Both the position numbers and the translations under genes were made by a program. A DNA stretch of 64,000 bases from Saccharibacter sp. EH611 (GTDB lineage: Bacteria > Pseudomonadota > Alphaproteobacteria > Acetobacterales > Acetobacteraceae). Below are positions 53,889-63,028 of the stretch, piece by piece. Each line of letters opens with the position of its first letter. Positions within the stretch are counted from its first letter, which is position 1. The stretch spans positions 62,001 to 126,000 of the forward strand of contig NZ_WVHP01000021.1 of the NCBI RefSeq assembly GCF_009834765.1, read 5' to 3'. A model generated the notes under the pieces. It was not told the DNA's origin and made no database searches. It saw only the letters and a list, made by a program, of their open reading frames with translations.

Positions 53889-54497
53889 TTGGTTTATCTG
53901 AAGGTTATCAAAAAAATAGGCAACATTATTCCCGGTCGGATAGGCGATGAAATGGTTGGTTTCTCTGTCAGACAAGGGAATGTGCGACAAACGATGAAGC
54001 GTACTATTTTGATGGCAATCAAAAATCAAAATAGATTCCTCGGCAAGAGTGATTTAAAAATTCTTGTTATAGGGACAGAAGCATGTAGCAAATTTGATGC
54101 AGACCAAATTGGTAATAAAGAGGACGAGGTTTGGACGCTTGATCTTAAAGAGAGAAACCATGTCTATGGCCTGAGAAATGGACGACATATTACAGCTTCG
54201 ACAGCAGATATAGATAAGTATTTTAAGAAAGGTTATTTTGATATTGTTCTGCTCAATGGTGTCATTGGTTGGGGGATCAATAGTCGTTCTGAGCAAGAAG
54301 AGGCGATAAAAGATATTCATTACCTCTCTAAAGAAAATGCTTTATTGATGATTGGATGGAATACACATAAAACGATTGACCCTCTGGTGAGTAGTATTAC
54401 GTCCGGATTATACACCCATCAAGATTTTCCAGGACTACCAAAAAGAATGGTGGTAACAGAGAGCACTCATGTTTTTGATTTTTTTGCGAAGACTTGA
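53889..54497 (+). CDS. Predicted SAM-dependent methyltransferase-like protein
   Basis: A 202-residue cytoplasmic protein with a Rossmann methyltransferase pattern: KILVIGTEACSKF (strand 1, but without a clear GxGxG), EVWTLDLKE (acidic end of strand 2), FDIVLLNGVIGWGIN (strand 4) and ENALLMIGWNTHK (strand 5). TTG 53889 has AAAGG about 8 bases upstream; ATG 53952 would remove 21 residues. The gene is clearly AT-rich compared with its neighbours. It converges on a GT2 glycosyltransferase gene, so surface-glycan methylation is possible but unproven. Confidence 0.6.
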   Translation: MVYLKVIKKIGNIIPGRIGDEMVGFSVRQGNVRQTMKRTILMAIKNQNRFLGKSDLKILVIGTEACSKFDADQIGNKEDEVWTLDLKERNHVYGLRNGRHITASTADIDKYFKKGYFDIVLLNGVIGWGINSRSEQEEAIKDIHYLSKENALLMIGWNTHKTIDPLVSSITSGLYTHQDFPGLPKRMVVTESTHVFDFFAKT

Positions 54498-54507
54498 TGC
54501 TGTTGTG

Positions 54508-54550
54508 CACACAGCCAGCTGATGGTGAGATTCTTCAAGCCGGCTGTGTG
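54508..54550. terminator. Inverted repeat between convergent methyltransferase-like and GT2 genes
   Basis: CACACAGCCAGCT (54508-54520) pairs with AGCCGGCTGTGTG (54538-54550), 13 bp with one mismatch. It sits in the gap between two convergent stops. A T-tract is lacking, so this is a probable but not certain bidirectional terminator. Confidence 0.5.
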
Positions 54551-54557
54551 TGAGGGG

Positions 54558-55532
54558 TTATTTCATATTCTTCTCAATAGAAGAGACTTTACGATTAAGA
54601 TTTTCGAGTATTTCTGCGAGAAGTTTAATGTTCTTCTGAATGTGAATATTACTTTCTACGATATGTTTAATGATGTCTTCATGGCTTGTTTGTAGAAGGG
54701 CGCCTGTATAGTCTGCGTAGCCGCGGTCGGCATTGAGAAGGCTGCGCAAGGTGTTTAATGTGTCACCTTCCGATAGAGCCTCTCGAATTTTACTGTTCAT
54801 ATAAAGGGTGGTTTGTTCTTCTTTAACGGGCCGTGTGGTGTCGTCTTCGGTGTTGGCAGCGCGGATAGAATAAACAGCAAGTGTTTCATCTAAAGTTGCA
54901 AGTTCACCATGCTTCATCAGGTCAATGAATAGATCGACATCTTCATTGTAGTTGCGTGTGTAACTGTCTGTTTTTGCATCTTTAACAGCACTTTTGCGGA
55001 AGAGTGTGCTGATCGGGGGGAAGACCCCATTCGATTGGCTGAGGAAAGAGAGAAAGCTGATATAGCCGTTTGTGCGTTTGCCAGAGGTTGCATCGCGGGA
55101 AAGCTCTCGCAGGCCACCGGGCGTAACGGCTTCAATGATGTCGCTATTGCTCGTAACAACACCAGCACAGCTTTTATTCTCGGGTTTTTCTAAGAAATTT
55201 ACCGTGACACGCAGAAAATCGGGTTCGAGATAATCATCATCATCGTGAAGAAGAAGATACGTCTCAGACGCTGCACAGAGAAGCTGGGAAAGCGCACGAC
55301 CACGACCGACAGATGCAGTGTTGTGCATAACGGTGACGTGGCTCTGAAAAGCCTCGTCATGCTGTGCCAGAACGGTTTGAATCTGCTCTTCATTTCCACC
55401 ATCATTGAGAAGATGAATATGCCAATGTGGGTAGCTTTGCGCTTTAATTTTCTTCAGCGCGCGGTCGAGAAAAAGCGGACGATCTTTTGTGCGAAGAAGA
55501 ATACCAACCGTGGCAGACTGAGGATGAGCCAT
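54558..55532 (-). CDS. Family 2 glycosyltransferase
   Basis: Cytoplasmic GT-A glycosyltransferase of 324 residues. Donor-binding features are VGILLRTKDRPLFLDRAL at the start, the SVGRGRALSQLL stretch, and the metal-binding acidic cluster LLLHDDDDYLEPDF (DxD). The C-terminal 80 residues end in a coiled coil (NIKLLAEILENLNRKVSSIEKN), perhaps for oligomerisation. The acceptor is unknown; a role in surface polysaccharide or protein glycosylation is inferred. Unlike the GT4 and GT8 genes in this window it is intact. Confidence 0.86.
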   Translation of the reverse strand: MAHPQSATVGILLRTKDRPLFLDRALKKIKAQSYPHWHIHLLNDGGNEEQIQTVLAQHDEAFQSHVTVMHNTASVGRGRALSQLLCAASETYLLLHDDDDYLEPDFLRVTVNFLEKPENKSCAGVVTSNSDIIEAVTPGGLRELSRDATSGKRTNGYISFLSFLSQSNGVFPPISTLFRKSAVKDAKTDSYTRNYNEDVDLFIDLMKHGELATLDETLAVYSIRAANTEDDTTRPVKEEQTTLYMNSKIREALSEGDTLNTLRSLLNADRGYADYTGALLQTSHEDIIKHIVESNIHIQKNIKLLAEILENLNRKVSSIEKNMK

Positions 55533-55626
55533 TATTATAAGCCTTCATGACAGCGTTATTGTACCATTTAATGTAAAAGAACCTAACATTGTCATACGCT
55601 TCGGTGATACCCAATAAGAGGGCCGT

Positions 55627-56400
55627 CTAATTTTTAATCGTTACCATAAGGGGTACATGGTCAGAGGGGCGTTCTTGCCCGCGTTCGTCACGGTCAATGG
55701 TGCTTTTAAGGAAGCGGTCGGCGAGTGTGGGGGAGAGAAGGGCATGGTCAATGCGCAAGCCGGCATTACGCTGGAAGGCGCCTGCTTGATAGTCCCAGAA
55801 TGTATAAAGATGCGTTGTCGGATGGTCGATCTTTACCGCATCGGTGAGGCCAGACCAAAGAAGACGATGGAAAGCCGCGCGACTTTCCGGGCGGACAAGG
55901 GCATCGTCAGGTGAGAGCGCACCGGGGGCGAAGTCTTGGTCTGTTGGGCACAGATTATAATCCCCCATGAGAGCGAAAGGCTTGCCTGCTGCACGGAGGG
56001 ACTGTGCTCGCTTATAAAGCGCATCAAAGAAAGCGAGCTTTGTTTGAAAGCCAGCATCACCACCGGAATTCCCGTTGGGAAGGTACAGATTGCCGATCAC
56101 CACACCATTGAGCTCACATTCAATGTAACGCGCGGCGGGGTCATCAAAGCCGGGGAGATGGTCGGTCGTGATCGTGAGCGGTGCGCGGCTGATAAAGGCC
56201 ACACCATTATAGCTTTTCTGTCCAACAACGGCGGTGTGAAGGCCTTCCTCTTCAAAGAGTTTGGGGAACTGGGTCGCTTCACATTTGATCTCTTGAAGCC
56301 CCAAAAGCTGGCAGTCTTGATGACGATCCAGCCAATCCTTCACCAGATGTGCACGAACGCGGATTGAGTTAATGTTCCAACTGGCAAAGGTGAGGGGCAT
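55627..56400 (-). CDS. xthA: Exodeoxyribonuclease III (AP endonuclease)
   Basis: Mg-dependent AP endonuclease and 3'-phosphatase of base excision repair. Family motifs are FASWNINSIRVR, LLGLQEIKCE (catalytic Glu), YNGVAFISR, PNGNSGGD, LMGDYNLCPTDQD, LRIDHALLS and RPSDHVPLM (catalytic Asp-His). ATG 56400 follows AAAGGAAC; ATG 56418 is less likely. 257 residues, normal. It lies downstream of the iscA-like gene on the same strand. Confidence 0.95.
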   Translation of the reverse strand: MPLTFASWNINSIRVRAHLVKDWLDRHQDCQLLGLQEIKCEATQFPKLFEEEGLHTAVVGQKSYNGVAFISRAPLTITTDHLPGFDDPAARYIECELNGVVIGNLYLPNGNSGGDAGFQTKLAFFDALYKRAQSLRAAGKPFALMGDYNLCPTDQDFAPGALSPDDALVRPESRAAFHRLLWSGLTDAVKIDHPTTHLYTFWDYQAGAFQRNAGLRIDHALLSPTLADRFLKSTIDRDERGQERPSDHVPLMVTIKN

Positions 56401-56428
56401 CAGAGACGTTCCTTTCAAAATATGTCGT

Positions 56429-56767
56429 TTAGGTTAGCGAAAAGCTACTACCACACCCACAGGCAGAAGCCGCATTGGGATTGCTGATCGTGAAATGTGC
56501 CCCCATGAGTTTATCGACAAACTCCAGCTCAGAATCTTCGAGAAGTTCCAAACTGTCGGGATCAATCAGCACCCGGGCACCATTGTCTTCGATAAGATGA
56601 TCATCCTCCTGGCGGTCACGCTCAAGTTTGAATTGATATTGGAAGCCGTTACAGCCACCTGCCAGCACGGCGACGCGGAGGGCAAGTGTATCGGCGTTGG
56701 GTTGTGCGTTCACAATCTCGACGATGCGGGCTGCAGCGGCCGGAGAAATACGGAAAGAGGGGCCCAT
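56429..56767 (-). CDS. A-type iron-sulfur carrier protein (IscA/ErpA family)
   Basis: Small cytoplasmic carrier that passes Fe-S clusters to target proteins. The three cluster cysteines are present: one in GGCNGFQY and two in ACGCGSSF near the C-terminus. 112 residues. The family does not let IscA, ErpA and SufA be told apart by sequence alone; with no isc or suf genes beside it, ErpA is the likelier role. xthA follows 28 bases downstream. Confidence 0.92.
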   Translation of the reverse strand: MGPSFRISPAAAARIVEIVNAQPNADTLALRVAVLAGGCNGFQYQFKLERDRQEDDHLIEDNGARVLIDPDSLELLEDSELEFVDKLMGAHFTISNPNAASACGCGSSFSLT

Positions 56768-56916
56768 AAATCCTTCCTTATGGAAAAACGTTTCTCAACA
56801 GAGAGAGATAACATGGTTGACTATATAGGAAGCACAGCTGAGAATCGAAGGGAAAGAGGAGGAACTCTGTCCATCTTCTTCTATGATGACCTCCAAAAGG
56901 GGAGAAGAATGCCGCC

Positions 56917-58101
56917 ATGACTGCTTGTTATGCTGTGCAAGATAAGGAGGCCCGAGGGCGCCAATTCTCTGAAGAAGAGAGTGCAACGCGCTCACCTTGG
57001 CAACGTGACCGTGATCGTGTGCTCCATTCGGCGGGTTTTCGCACGCTGCAATATAAGACGCAGGTTTTCCTCAATCATGAGGGTGATTTTTTCAGAACAC
57101 GTTTGACGCATTCCCTTGAGGTTGCGCAAATATCGCGCTCTATTGCCCGCGCACTGGGGGTGAATGAGGATCTCGCTGAGGTGATCGCTCTTGCGCATGA
57201 TTTGGGGCATACGCCATTTGGCCATGCTGGGGAAGATGCTCTGCAAGAGGCCATGGCGCCTTGGGGAGGGTTTGACCATAATGTGCAGTCTTTGCGTCAG
57301 GTGACAGAAATCGAATCTCGCTATCATGGCTTTAATGGGCTCAATTTGACGTGGGAGAGTTTGGAAGGCCTCGCGAAACATCATGGCCCCGTGCGTAGGC
57401 CATCAGCGTGGCTGAAAACATTCGACGAGCGCTACCCGCAAGAAGGCGGGCTGCTCTTAAAGACACATGCGTCTGTTGAAGCGCAGATTGCAGCCATTTG
57501 TGATGATATTGCGTATCATGGGCATGATCTTGACGATGGATTGCGGGCCGGGCTGCTCAGTTTGGACGATATTGAAGCCGTGCCTCTTTTAAATGAATGT
57601 CTAACAGAGGCTCGTTCCCTTGACTGGTCTGGCTATAGCTCGTTTGAGTGTGAGCAGCGGATTCGTCATGAAACAGTGCGGCGTGTCATTAATCGCCTTG
57701 TAAGTGATCTAACCGAACGCACGCGTCTCAATCTTGCCGAGCTAGCACCGACATGTGCTGATGATGTGCGTTATGCTGGTAAAGATGTGGTGGCTTTTTC
57801 ACCGGCTATGGCTCGGAAGAATAAAGAGATTCGCATCTTTTTGTATGCGAATATGTATCGGCATTGGCGCGTGGTGCGTATGGCGCGTAAAGCGCGTTTA
57901 GCTCTAGGGCAGATATGTACGATCTTGGGTGATGAGCCACAGCTTCTCCCACCGCCATGGCGTGAGAAAGCCCTCCATTGCCAAAAACAGAGCAACGAAA
58001 TGGCGGCACGCCGCGTTGTGGCAGACTTTATCGCCGGTATGACAGACCGCTTTGCGATGGAAGAACATCGTCGTTTGATGGATCTTTCTGTGCTGGGATA
58101 A
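56917..58101 (+). CDS. dgt: dGTP triphosphohydrolase-like protein
   Basis: HD-domain dNTP triphosphohydrolase that releases triphosphate from dGTP or other dNTPs. The metal site is built from RTRLTHSLEVAQ, ALAHDLGHTPFGHAGE and ICDDIAYHGHDLDDG. The N-terminus has RDRVLHSAGFRTLQYKTQVF, typical of the short type-2 family. 394 residues. ATG 56917 follows GGGGAGAAG at about 9 bases. It is divergent from the iscA-like gene. Confidence 0.93.
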   Translation: MTACYAVQDKEARGRQFSEEESATRSPWQRDRDRVLHSAGFRTLQYKTQVFLNHEGDFFRTRLTHSLEVAQISRSIARALGVNEDLAEVIALAHDLGHTPFGHAGEDALQEAMAPWGGFDHNVQSLRQVTEIESRYHGFNGLNLTWESLEGLAKHHGPVRRPSAWLKTFDERYPQEGGLLLKTHASVEAQIAAICDDIAYHGHDLDDGLRAGLLSLDDIEAVPLLNECLTEARSLDWSGYSSFECEQRIRHETVRRVINRLVSDLTERTRLNLAELAPTCADDVRYAGKDVVAFSPAMARKNKEIRIFLYANMYRHWRVVRMARKARLALGQICTILGDEPQLLPPPWREKALHCQKQSNEMAARRVVADFIAGMTDRFAMEEHRRLMDLSVLG

Positions 58102-58217
58102 GAGAGTTTTAGAGTGTGAGAGCAGAGGGTGCGTTCCCTAAACGGCTCTCCCCCTCTATAAGCACAACAGATTGATTGCATTGTCTTTGACGTTGAATAA
58201 ACAGGATCACCGTGACC

Positions 58218-60032
58218 ATGGCTGGCATTACCGCGACCCCTTCTTCTCCTGACTGTCTATTTGGGCTTCTGCGCACACGTGTGTGCACGGTTCTTAAAGA
58301 GGTCTTGCCAGAGATTGATGACGCCATTGTAGCACGTGTCGAAGTAACCCCTACGCGTGATCCTGCTCATGGTGATATGGCGACTAATGCTGCGCTGTTG
58401 GCGGCGAAGCCAGCACGGCGTAAGCCCCGTGATATTGCTGAAGAACTCGTTGAAAAACTGGCTCAATGTCCAGAAATTTCCGAGGTTTCTGCCGCAGGCC
58501 CAGGCTTTGTGAATATGACACTCAAGCCTGCGATCCTCCAAAATGTAGCACGGACGGTCTTAACGCGCGGAGAGCACATTTACGGGCGCTCCACCCTAGG
58601 GGAGGGAAAGCGCGTTAATATTGAGTATGTCTCTGCCAACCCGACAGGGCCGATGCATGTCGGACATTGCCGCGGGGCCGTTGTTGGGGATGCGTTGGCA
58701 AATTTGCTTGGGGCAGCGGGCTATCAGACAACCAAGGAATATTACGTCAACGATGCAGGCACGCAGGTTGTTGCGTTAACATGGGCGACCTACTGGCGCT
58801 ACCTTCAGGCGATTGGCACGGAGATTGACGCAGAAACCTTTGCGGAATTCACACCCAATGGTTTGCAATATCAAGGCGCTTATTTAATCCCGGTTGGGGA
58901 GGCGTTGGCAAAAGAGCACGGCCGAGCCCTTGCCACTGATGAGGGCGGTGTTGCTCCGCAGGATGTCTGGTTTGAGACGGTTCGCCGCGTCGCTCTTGAG
59001 CATATGATGGCCGCTATTAAGGAAGACCTTTCTGCCCTTGGGATCCATCATGAGCTGTTTAGCAGTGAAGCTGAGGTGCTCAAAAGCGGGCAGGTTGATG
59101 AAGCGATCGCGACGTTAGACCGTAAAGGCTTGCTTTATGAAGGTGTGCTTGAGCCCCCAAAAGGTAAGAAGCTTGAGGATTGGGAAGCACGTCCACAGAC
59201 CCTGTTCCGCTCGACAGAGTTTGGGGATGATACTGACCGTGCGTTGAAAAAGTCTGACGGAACAAACACCTATTTCGCCAACGATGTGGGCTATCACGCG
59301 CGTAAAGCCAGCCGTTCGGATATGCTTATTGATGTGCTGGGTGCCGACCATGGCGGCTATGTCTCTCGTATGCGGGCTGCGGTATCAGCTCTGACAGAGG
59401 GTAAAACAGGCTTTGAAGCAGTTCTGTGTCAGATTGTGCGCGTGGTGAAAGACGGTGAGCCTGTGCGGATGTCCAAACGTGCGGGGACGTTTGTCACCTT
59501 GCGTGATTTGCTCGATGAGGTGGGGCGTGATGCGGTGCGCTTTACGATGCTGACACGCAAGGCCGATGCGCAAATGGAGTTTGACCTTAACGCTGTGGTC
59601 GCACAAACGCGTGATAACCCCGTGTTTTACGTCAATTACGCTCACGCACGTTGTCGCTCTGTGCTGCGTTTAGGCGCAGAGAAATATGGCGCAGACGCTG
59701 TGTCAGAAGCCGCTCTTGCGCAGGTTGATCTCTCGTCCATCCATGCGGAGGAAGAGCTTGCGGTGTTGCGGCGTATAGCGGGCTTGCCACGGCAGATTGA
59801 AGCCGCAGCCCTTGCACGTGAGCCGCATCGTATCGCAACCTATTGCATTGACCTTGCGTCAGACTTCCATGCGTTGTGGAATAAGGGACGTGAGGAGACC
59901 AGTCTGCGTTTCATCCAAGAGGATGATCAGCCTGCCAGCATGGCACGTCTGGCGCTGGTGGCTGCTATTGCAGCAACCTTGCGAGCAGGGTTGGCTATTC
60001 TGGGTGTCGAGGCCGTAGAGGAAATGCGCTAA
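58218..60032 (+). CDS. argS: Arginyl-tRNA synthetase
   Basis: Class I synthetase with an N-terminal Add1 domain (about 10-110), HIGH-type motif in SANPTGPMHVGHCRG (about 140), the KMSKS-like site PVRMSKRAGTFVTL (about 420) and a DALR anticodon domain (about 485-604). ATG 58218 gives 604 residues; GTG 58212 would add two. argS starts a run of close genes (SPOR protein, scpA, scpB, tatB, tatC, serS), a common alphaproteobacterial order. Confidence 0.97.
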   Translation: MAGITATPSSPDCLFGLLRTRVCTVLKEVLPEIDDAIVARVEVTPTRDPAHGDMATNAALLAAKPARRKPRDIAEELVEKLAQCPEISEVSAAGPGFVNMTLKPAILQNVARTVLTRGEHIYGRSTLGEGKRVNIEYVSANPTGPMHVGHCRGAVVGDALANLLGAAGYQTTKEYYVNDAGTQVVALTWATYWRYLQAIGTEIDAETFAEFTPNGLQYQGAYLIPVGEALAKEHGRALATDEGGVAPQDVWFETVRRVALEHMMAAIKEDLSALGIHHELFSSEAEVLKSGQVDEAIATLDRKGLLYEGVLEPPKGKKLEDWEARPQTLFRSTEFGDDTDRALKKSDGTNTYFANDVGYHARKASRSDMLIDVLGADHGGYVSRMRAAVSALTEGKTGFEAVLCQIVRVVKDGEPVRMSKRAGTFVTLRDLLDEVGRDAVRFTMLTRKADAQMEFDLNAVVAQTRDNPVFYVNYAHARCRSVLRLGAEKYGADAVSEAALAQVDLSSIHAEEELAVLRRIAGLPRQIEAAALAREPHRIATYCIDLASDFHALWNKGREETSLRFIQEDDQPASMARLALVAAIAATLRAGLAILGVEAVEEMR

Positions 60033-61049
60033 ATGGATGAGCAGGACGACAAACATGCCGAGGCCGTCACAGCTCCACGGCAGGATGAGCGTTTAAACAA
60101 TAGCCCCTATGCAGATGGCCCTCGGGCTCGGCTTGGGTCTGCTCCTGAAGGGGAGGGGGCGGGGCCGCCTTTGGGGCCGTCTCGAGGCGGTGCGTTTAGC
60201 GCAATTCTTGGGCATGATCCTGCGACACGTAAGCTGATGGGGTTTGCGTTAGCGCTTGTTGCTGTCCTGCTCCTTATTGCAGGTATTTGGTCGCTCATTG
60301 GAAGCCGTCATCAGGGCATTCCTGTCATTGGGCCACCTGCTTTTGCTGTGAAAGACCGCCCGACAGACCCGGGGGGTATGCAGATCATGAGTGACGACAC
60401 CGCTCATAGTGATGTGACGGGTACGGGGGCTGTCCATCTCGCACCCCCACCGGAGCAGCCTGATGCGCGTCTTCTGGCACATCGTGAAGAAACAGGGGCC
60501 CAGCCAGCAGCGCGGCCAGCTGGTGAGGCTGTGAATACGCCATCATCTTCACAGTCACAGTCACAGTCACAGTCACAGCCACAACAACCACAAACGCAGC
60601 GGCAGACGGCACCATCTCAGCAGTCTTCTGCACCGGCTGACGTGCCTTCTTCCCGTGTGGCTTCCTCCGTTCCACCACATGATGCGCATAAGGACGTGGA
60701 AAAGGCCGCACCGAAGACATCAGCTTTACCGCCACCTGTTGCGCCCCAAGCGGAGGAAGCGTCCTCGTCAGACACGTCTGCTACAGACGAAACCTCAGCG
60801 GAAGGACGGTATCAGGTACAGCTAGGAGCGCTTGATAGCCAAGCGAAAGCCGAGCATGCATGGGCTTCTTTTCAGCATAAAGCGCCAGATATTGTGGGTG
60901 GTCATACGCCGCGTTATCAGGCGATCAGTCGGAATGGAAAGAATTTTGTGCGGTTGAGAATTGGTGGTTTTACCAATGCGAAAGCGGCGCGGCATTTCTG
61001 CGCTCGGCTGCATGCACAATCTCTAGCCTGTGCGCCAGTCGCGTTTTAG
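60033..61049 (+). CDS. SPOR-domain membrane protein
   Basis: Bitopic protein with a cytoplasmic N-terminal tail (about 70 residues), one membrane helix (LMGFALALVAVLLLIAGIW, about 69-88), a long Pro/Gln/Ser-rich periplasmic linker, and a C-terminal SPOR domain (about 260-338: YQVQLGALDSQAKAEHAWASF and KNFVRLRIGGFTNAKAARHFC). SPOR domains bind denuded glycan at the division septum. The linker has an SQ repeat coded by five TCACAG units. The ATG directly follows the argS stop. 338 residues. Confidence 0.88.
   Translation: MDEQDDKHAEAVTAPRQDERLNNSPYADGPRARLGSAPEGEGAGPPLGPSRGGAFSAILGHDPATRKLMGFALALVAVLLLIAGIWSLIGSRHQGIPVIGPPAFAVKDRPTDPGGMQIMSDDTAHSDVTGTGAVHLAPPPEQPDARLLAHREETGAQPAARPAGEAVNTPSSSQSQSQSQSQPQQPQTQRQTAPSQQSSAPADVPSSRVASSVPPHDAHKDVEKAAPKTSALPPPVAPQAEEASSSDTSATDETSAEGRYQVQLGALDSQAKAEHAWASFQHKAPDIVGGHTPRYQAISRNGKNFVRLRIGGFTNAKAARHFCARLHAQSLACAPVAF
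60549..60578 (+). repeat. Tandem TCACAG hexamer repeat (5 units)
   Basis: Five perfect copies of TCACAG inside the SPOR-protein linker encode alternating Ser-Gln. Because the unit is 6 bases, copy-number change keeps the reading frame and only alters linker length. Confidence 0.9.
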
Positions 61050-61061
61050 AAAGGTGAACTG

Positions 61062-61808
61062 GTGAGCGACACGTTACAGTTACATCTTGATGGTTTTGAG
61101 GGCCCGCTTGATCTGCTTTTAGAGCTGGCACGAACCCAGAAGGTTGACCTCAGTAAGATTTCTATCTTGCAGCTGGCCGAGCAATATCTAGCAGTGGTTG
61201 AAGGGGCGCAGCAGCATTCAGAGACATTCCGTCTGGAGAAGGCCGCAGATTGGCTTGTCATGGCCGCGTGGCTCGCTTGGCTAAAATCGCGTCTCTTAGT
61301 GCCGTCTCTTGATGAGGGAGATGAAGCTGAGGAAGCTGCAGGCTTGTTACAGGAGCGATTGGTTGAGCTTGAGCGGATACGCCGGGCAGCGCAATGGCTC
61401 ACGCAGCAGCCGCGTTTAGGCAGAGAGATGTTTGAGCGGCCTGAGGCTGAAAATCATACGCATATTGATCGCACCCAGCTGCGTGCTGATCTGTCAGCTT
61501 TGGTGTTGTCCTACCTCAAGGCTCGTCGACGTGGTGGACGCAAGCGGGTCTATGCCCCGCGTATTGTGCGCTATTGGAGTGCCCAGCAGGCACGGGCAGC
61601 TCTTGTGCGCTTGTTAGGTCATCAGCGTGTTGTGGGGTGGCAATGTTTACATTCTATTTTGCCTAACAGTGATGATGAGGAGCCTATTAGTCGTAAGGCA
61701 GCCCTTGCTGGCGCATTGATGGCGGGGTTGGAAATGGCAAAGGGCGGGGCGTTGGAGCTTCGTCAAGAGCAGGTTTTTGGTGAGATTGAGTGGCGAGGGG
61801 CGTCATGA
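61062..61808 (+). CDS. scpA: Segregation and condensation protein A
   Basis: Kleisin subunit that bridges the SMC heads in chromosome condensation. The N-terminal winged region has LDGFEGPLDLLLELARTQKVDLSKISI (family signature), a central acidic linker follows, and the C-terminal winged helix is at about 190-245. 248 residues. The start is GTG 61062 with AAAGGTGA upstream. Its TGA overlaps the scpB ATG (ATGA), the usual coupling. Confidence 0.94.
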   Translation: MSDTLQLHLDGFEGPLDLLLELARTQKVDLSKISILQLAEQYLAVVEGAQQHSETFRLEKAADWLVMAAWLAWLKSRLLVPSLDEGDEAEEAAGLLQERLVELERIRRAAQWLTQQPRLGREMFERPEAENHTHIDRTQLRADLSALVLSYLKARRRGGRKRVYAPRIVRYWSAQQARAALVRLLGHQRVVGWQCLHSILPNSDDEEPISRKAALAGALMAGLEMAKGGALELRQEQVFGEIEWRGAS

Positions 61809-62395
61809 GTACAGAGCAAGCGTCATTTGAACGAGCCGTTTCGTTGGTGGAGGCGCTGATTTTTGCCAATGCCGAGCCAGTCAAACCAAAGCAGTTGGTT
61901 GATATGCTCACAGCTCAGGGTCTAGAGCCGATGGTGGAGCAGCTGGAAGAGGTCGTTGCAGCTGTCGAGCAGCGCTATGAAGGCCATGCTGTCGAGCTTT
62001 GTGCTGTGGCAGGAGGGTGGCAGCTGCGCACGCGTGAATCTGTTGCGCCGGCATTAGCCAAGACGGTTGAAAAGCCACGGCGCCTTAGCCGCAGCGCGAT
62101 GGAGGCACTGGCTGTCGTCGTGTATCACCAGCCATGCACACGGGTGGAGATTGAAACGATCCGTGGTGTGACGTTAGGGCAGAATATCCTCGACCGTTTG
62201 CTTGAGGAAGGGCTGATTGCTCCCAAGGGGCGCAAAGCGGTGCCGGGACGTCCGGTTCTATGGGGTACTACCCCGATGTTCCTGAGAGTGTTTGGACTGG
62301 ATACGTTGAGCGACCTGCCACGGCGTGAAGAGCTTGTCGTGGAGCCGTCATCAGACGATGATAGCGTTCATGGCCGAACAGAGACGGCATCATGA
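61805..62395 (+). CDS. scpB: Segregation and condensation protein B
   Basis: Winged-helix partner of ScpA in the SMC complex. The SVVEALIFANAEPV-like opening, LCAVAGGWQLRTRE, RLSRSAMEALAVVVYHQPCTRVEIETIRGV and the GRKAVPGRPVLWGTT segment match the family. ATG 61805 overlaps the scpA stop; a GTG at 61790 is rejected. 196 residues. The acidic, Ser-rich tail is family-typical. Confidence 0.94.
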   Translation: MSTEQASFERAVSLVEALIFANAEPVKPKQLVDMLTAQGLEPMVEQLEEVVAAVEQRYEGHAVELCAVAGGWQLRTRESVAPALAKTVEKPRRLSRSAMEALAVVVYHQPCTRVEIETIRGVTLGQNILDRLLEEGLIAPKGRKAVPGRPVLWGTTPMFLRVFGLDTLSDLPRREELVVEPSSDDDSVHGRTETAS

Positions 62396-62410
62396 TGAAA
62401 GGGAGCGGGC

Positions 62411-63028
62411 GTGTTTGACCTCAGCTGGACTGAAATTGCCCTTTTGGTCGTTGTTTCACTCATTTTTATTGGGCCGAAGGATCTTCCTGTTGCCATGCGG
62501 GCGCTCTCTAAGGGTATTCGCACGGTTAAGCGTATGGCCAGTGAGTTCCAGCAGCATATTGATGAAATGGTGCGTGAGGCTGACCTTTCTGAAACACGCG
62601 ACCAGCTCAATGAATTGCGGCAGTTTAATCTTCGTGACCAAGTGCGTCGTGCGGTGGATCCTCATGATGATATTCGCCGTCACGTTGAAAGCAATACTGC
62701 CTCACAAGCGGCAGAACCCGGAATGCCTCCACCGCCGGACGGCGTTTTAGATGATGAAGGCCCAGCGGAAGAGCCCTATAATGCGCGGATGAAAGCGCGC
62801 GCTGAGGCTCTTGAAAAAGCGCCGGTTTTTCTCCCTCCCACAACAGCATTACGGTTGATTGAAGACGTGCCTCATTGGAAACGTCCTGCTATTTTACCAC
62901 CAGAAATAGCGCTTCATGAAGGGCGGCGTGTGCCAATCATGACGGAAGGTGCTTCAACGCATGGCCCTCAAGGGGCTGAGCAGGCGATGACGACGGAAAA
63001 GAAAGAGGATGAGCATGGCCGCATCTGA
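62411..63028 (+). CDS. tatB: Sec-independent protein translocase protein TatB
   Basis: Part of the twin-arginine receptor complex with TatC. Residues 1-22 form the membrane helix, with the Glu at about position 8 and the GPKDLP hinge that favour TatB over TatA. An amphipathic helix follows (about 25-60), then a long Pro-rich acidic tail. GTG 62411 follows AAAGGGAG. 205 residues, longer than the enterobacterial form, as is common in alphaproteobacteria. No tatA precedes it, and only 15 bases separate it from scpB. Confidence 0.92.
   Translation: MFDLSWTEIALLVVVSLIFIGPKDLPVAMRALSKGIRTVKRMASEFQQHIDEMVREADLSETRDQLNELRQFNLRDQVRRAVDPHDDIRRHVESNTASQAAEPGMPPPPDGVLDDEGPAEEPYNARMKARAEALEKAPVFLPPTTALRLIEDVPHWKRPAILPPEIALHEGRRVPIMTEGASTHGPQGAEQAMTTEKKEDEHGRI

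Noticed and set aside
60549-60578. CRISPR-like repeat array
   Set aside because: Units are 6 bases and directly adjacent, with no spacers; they encode a Ser-Gln linker.
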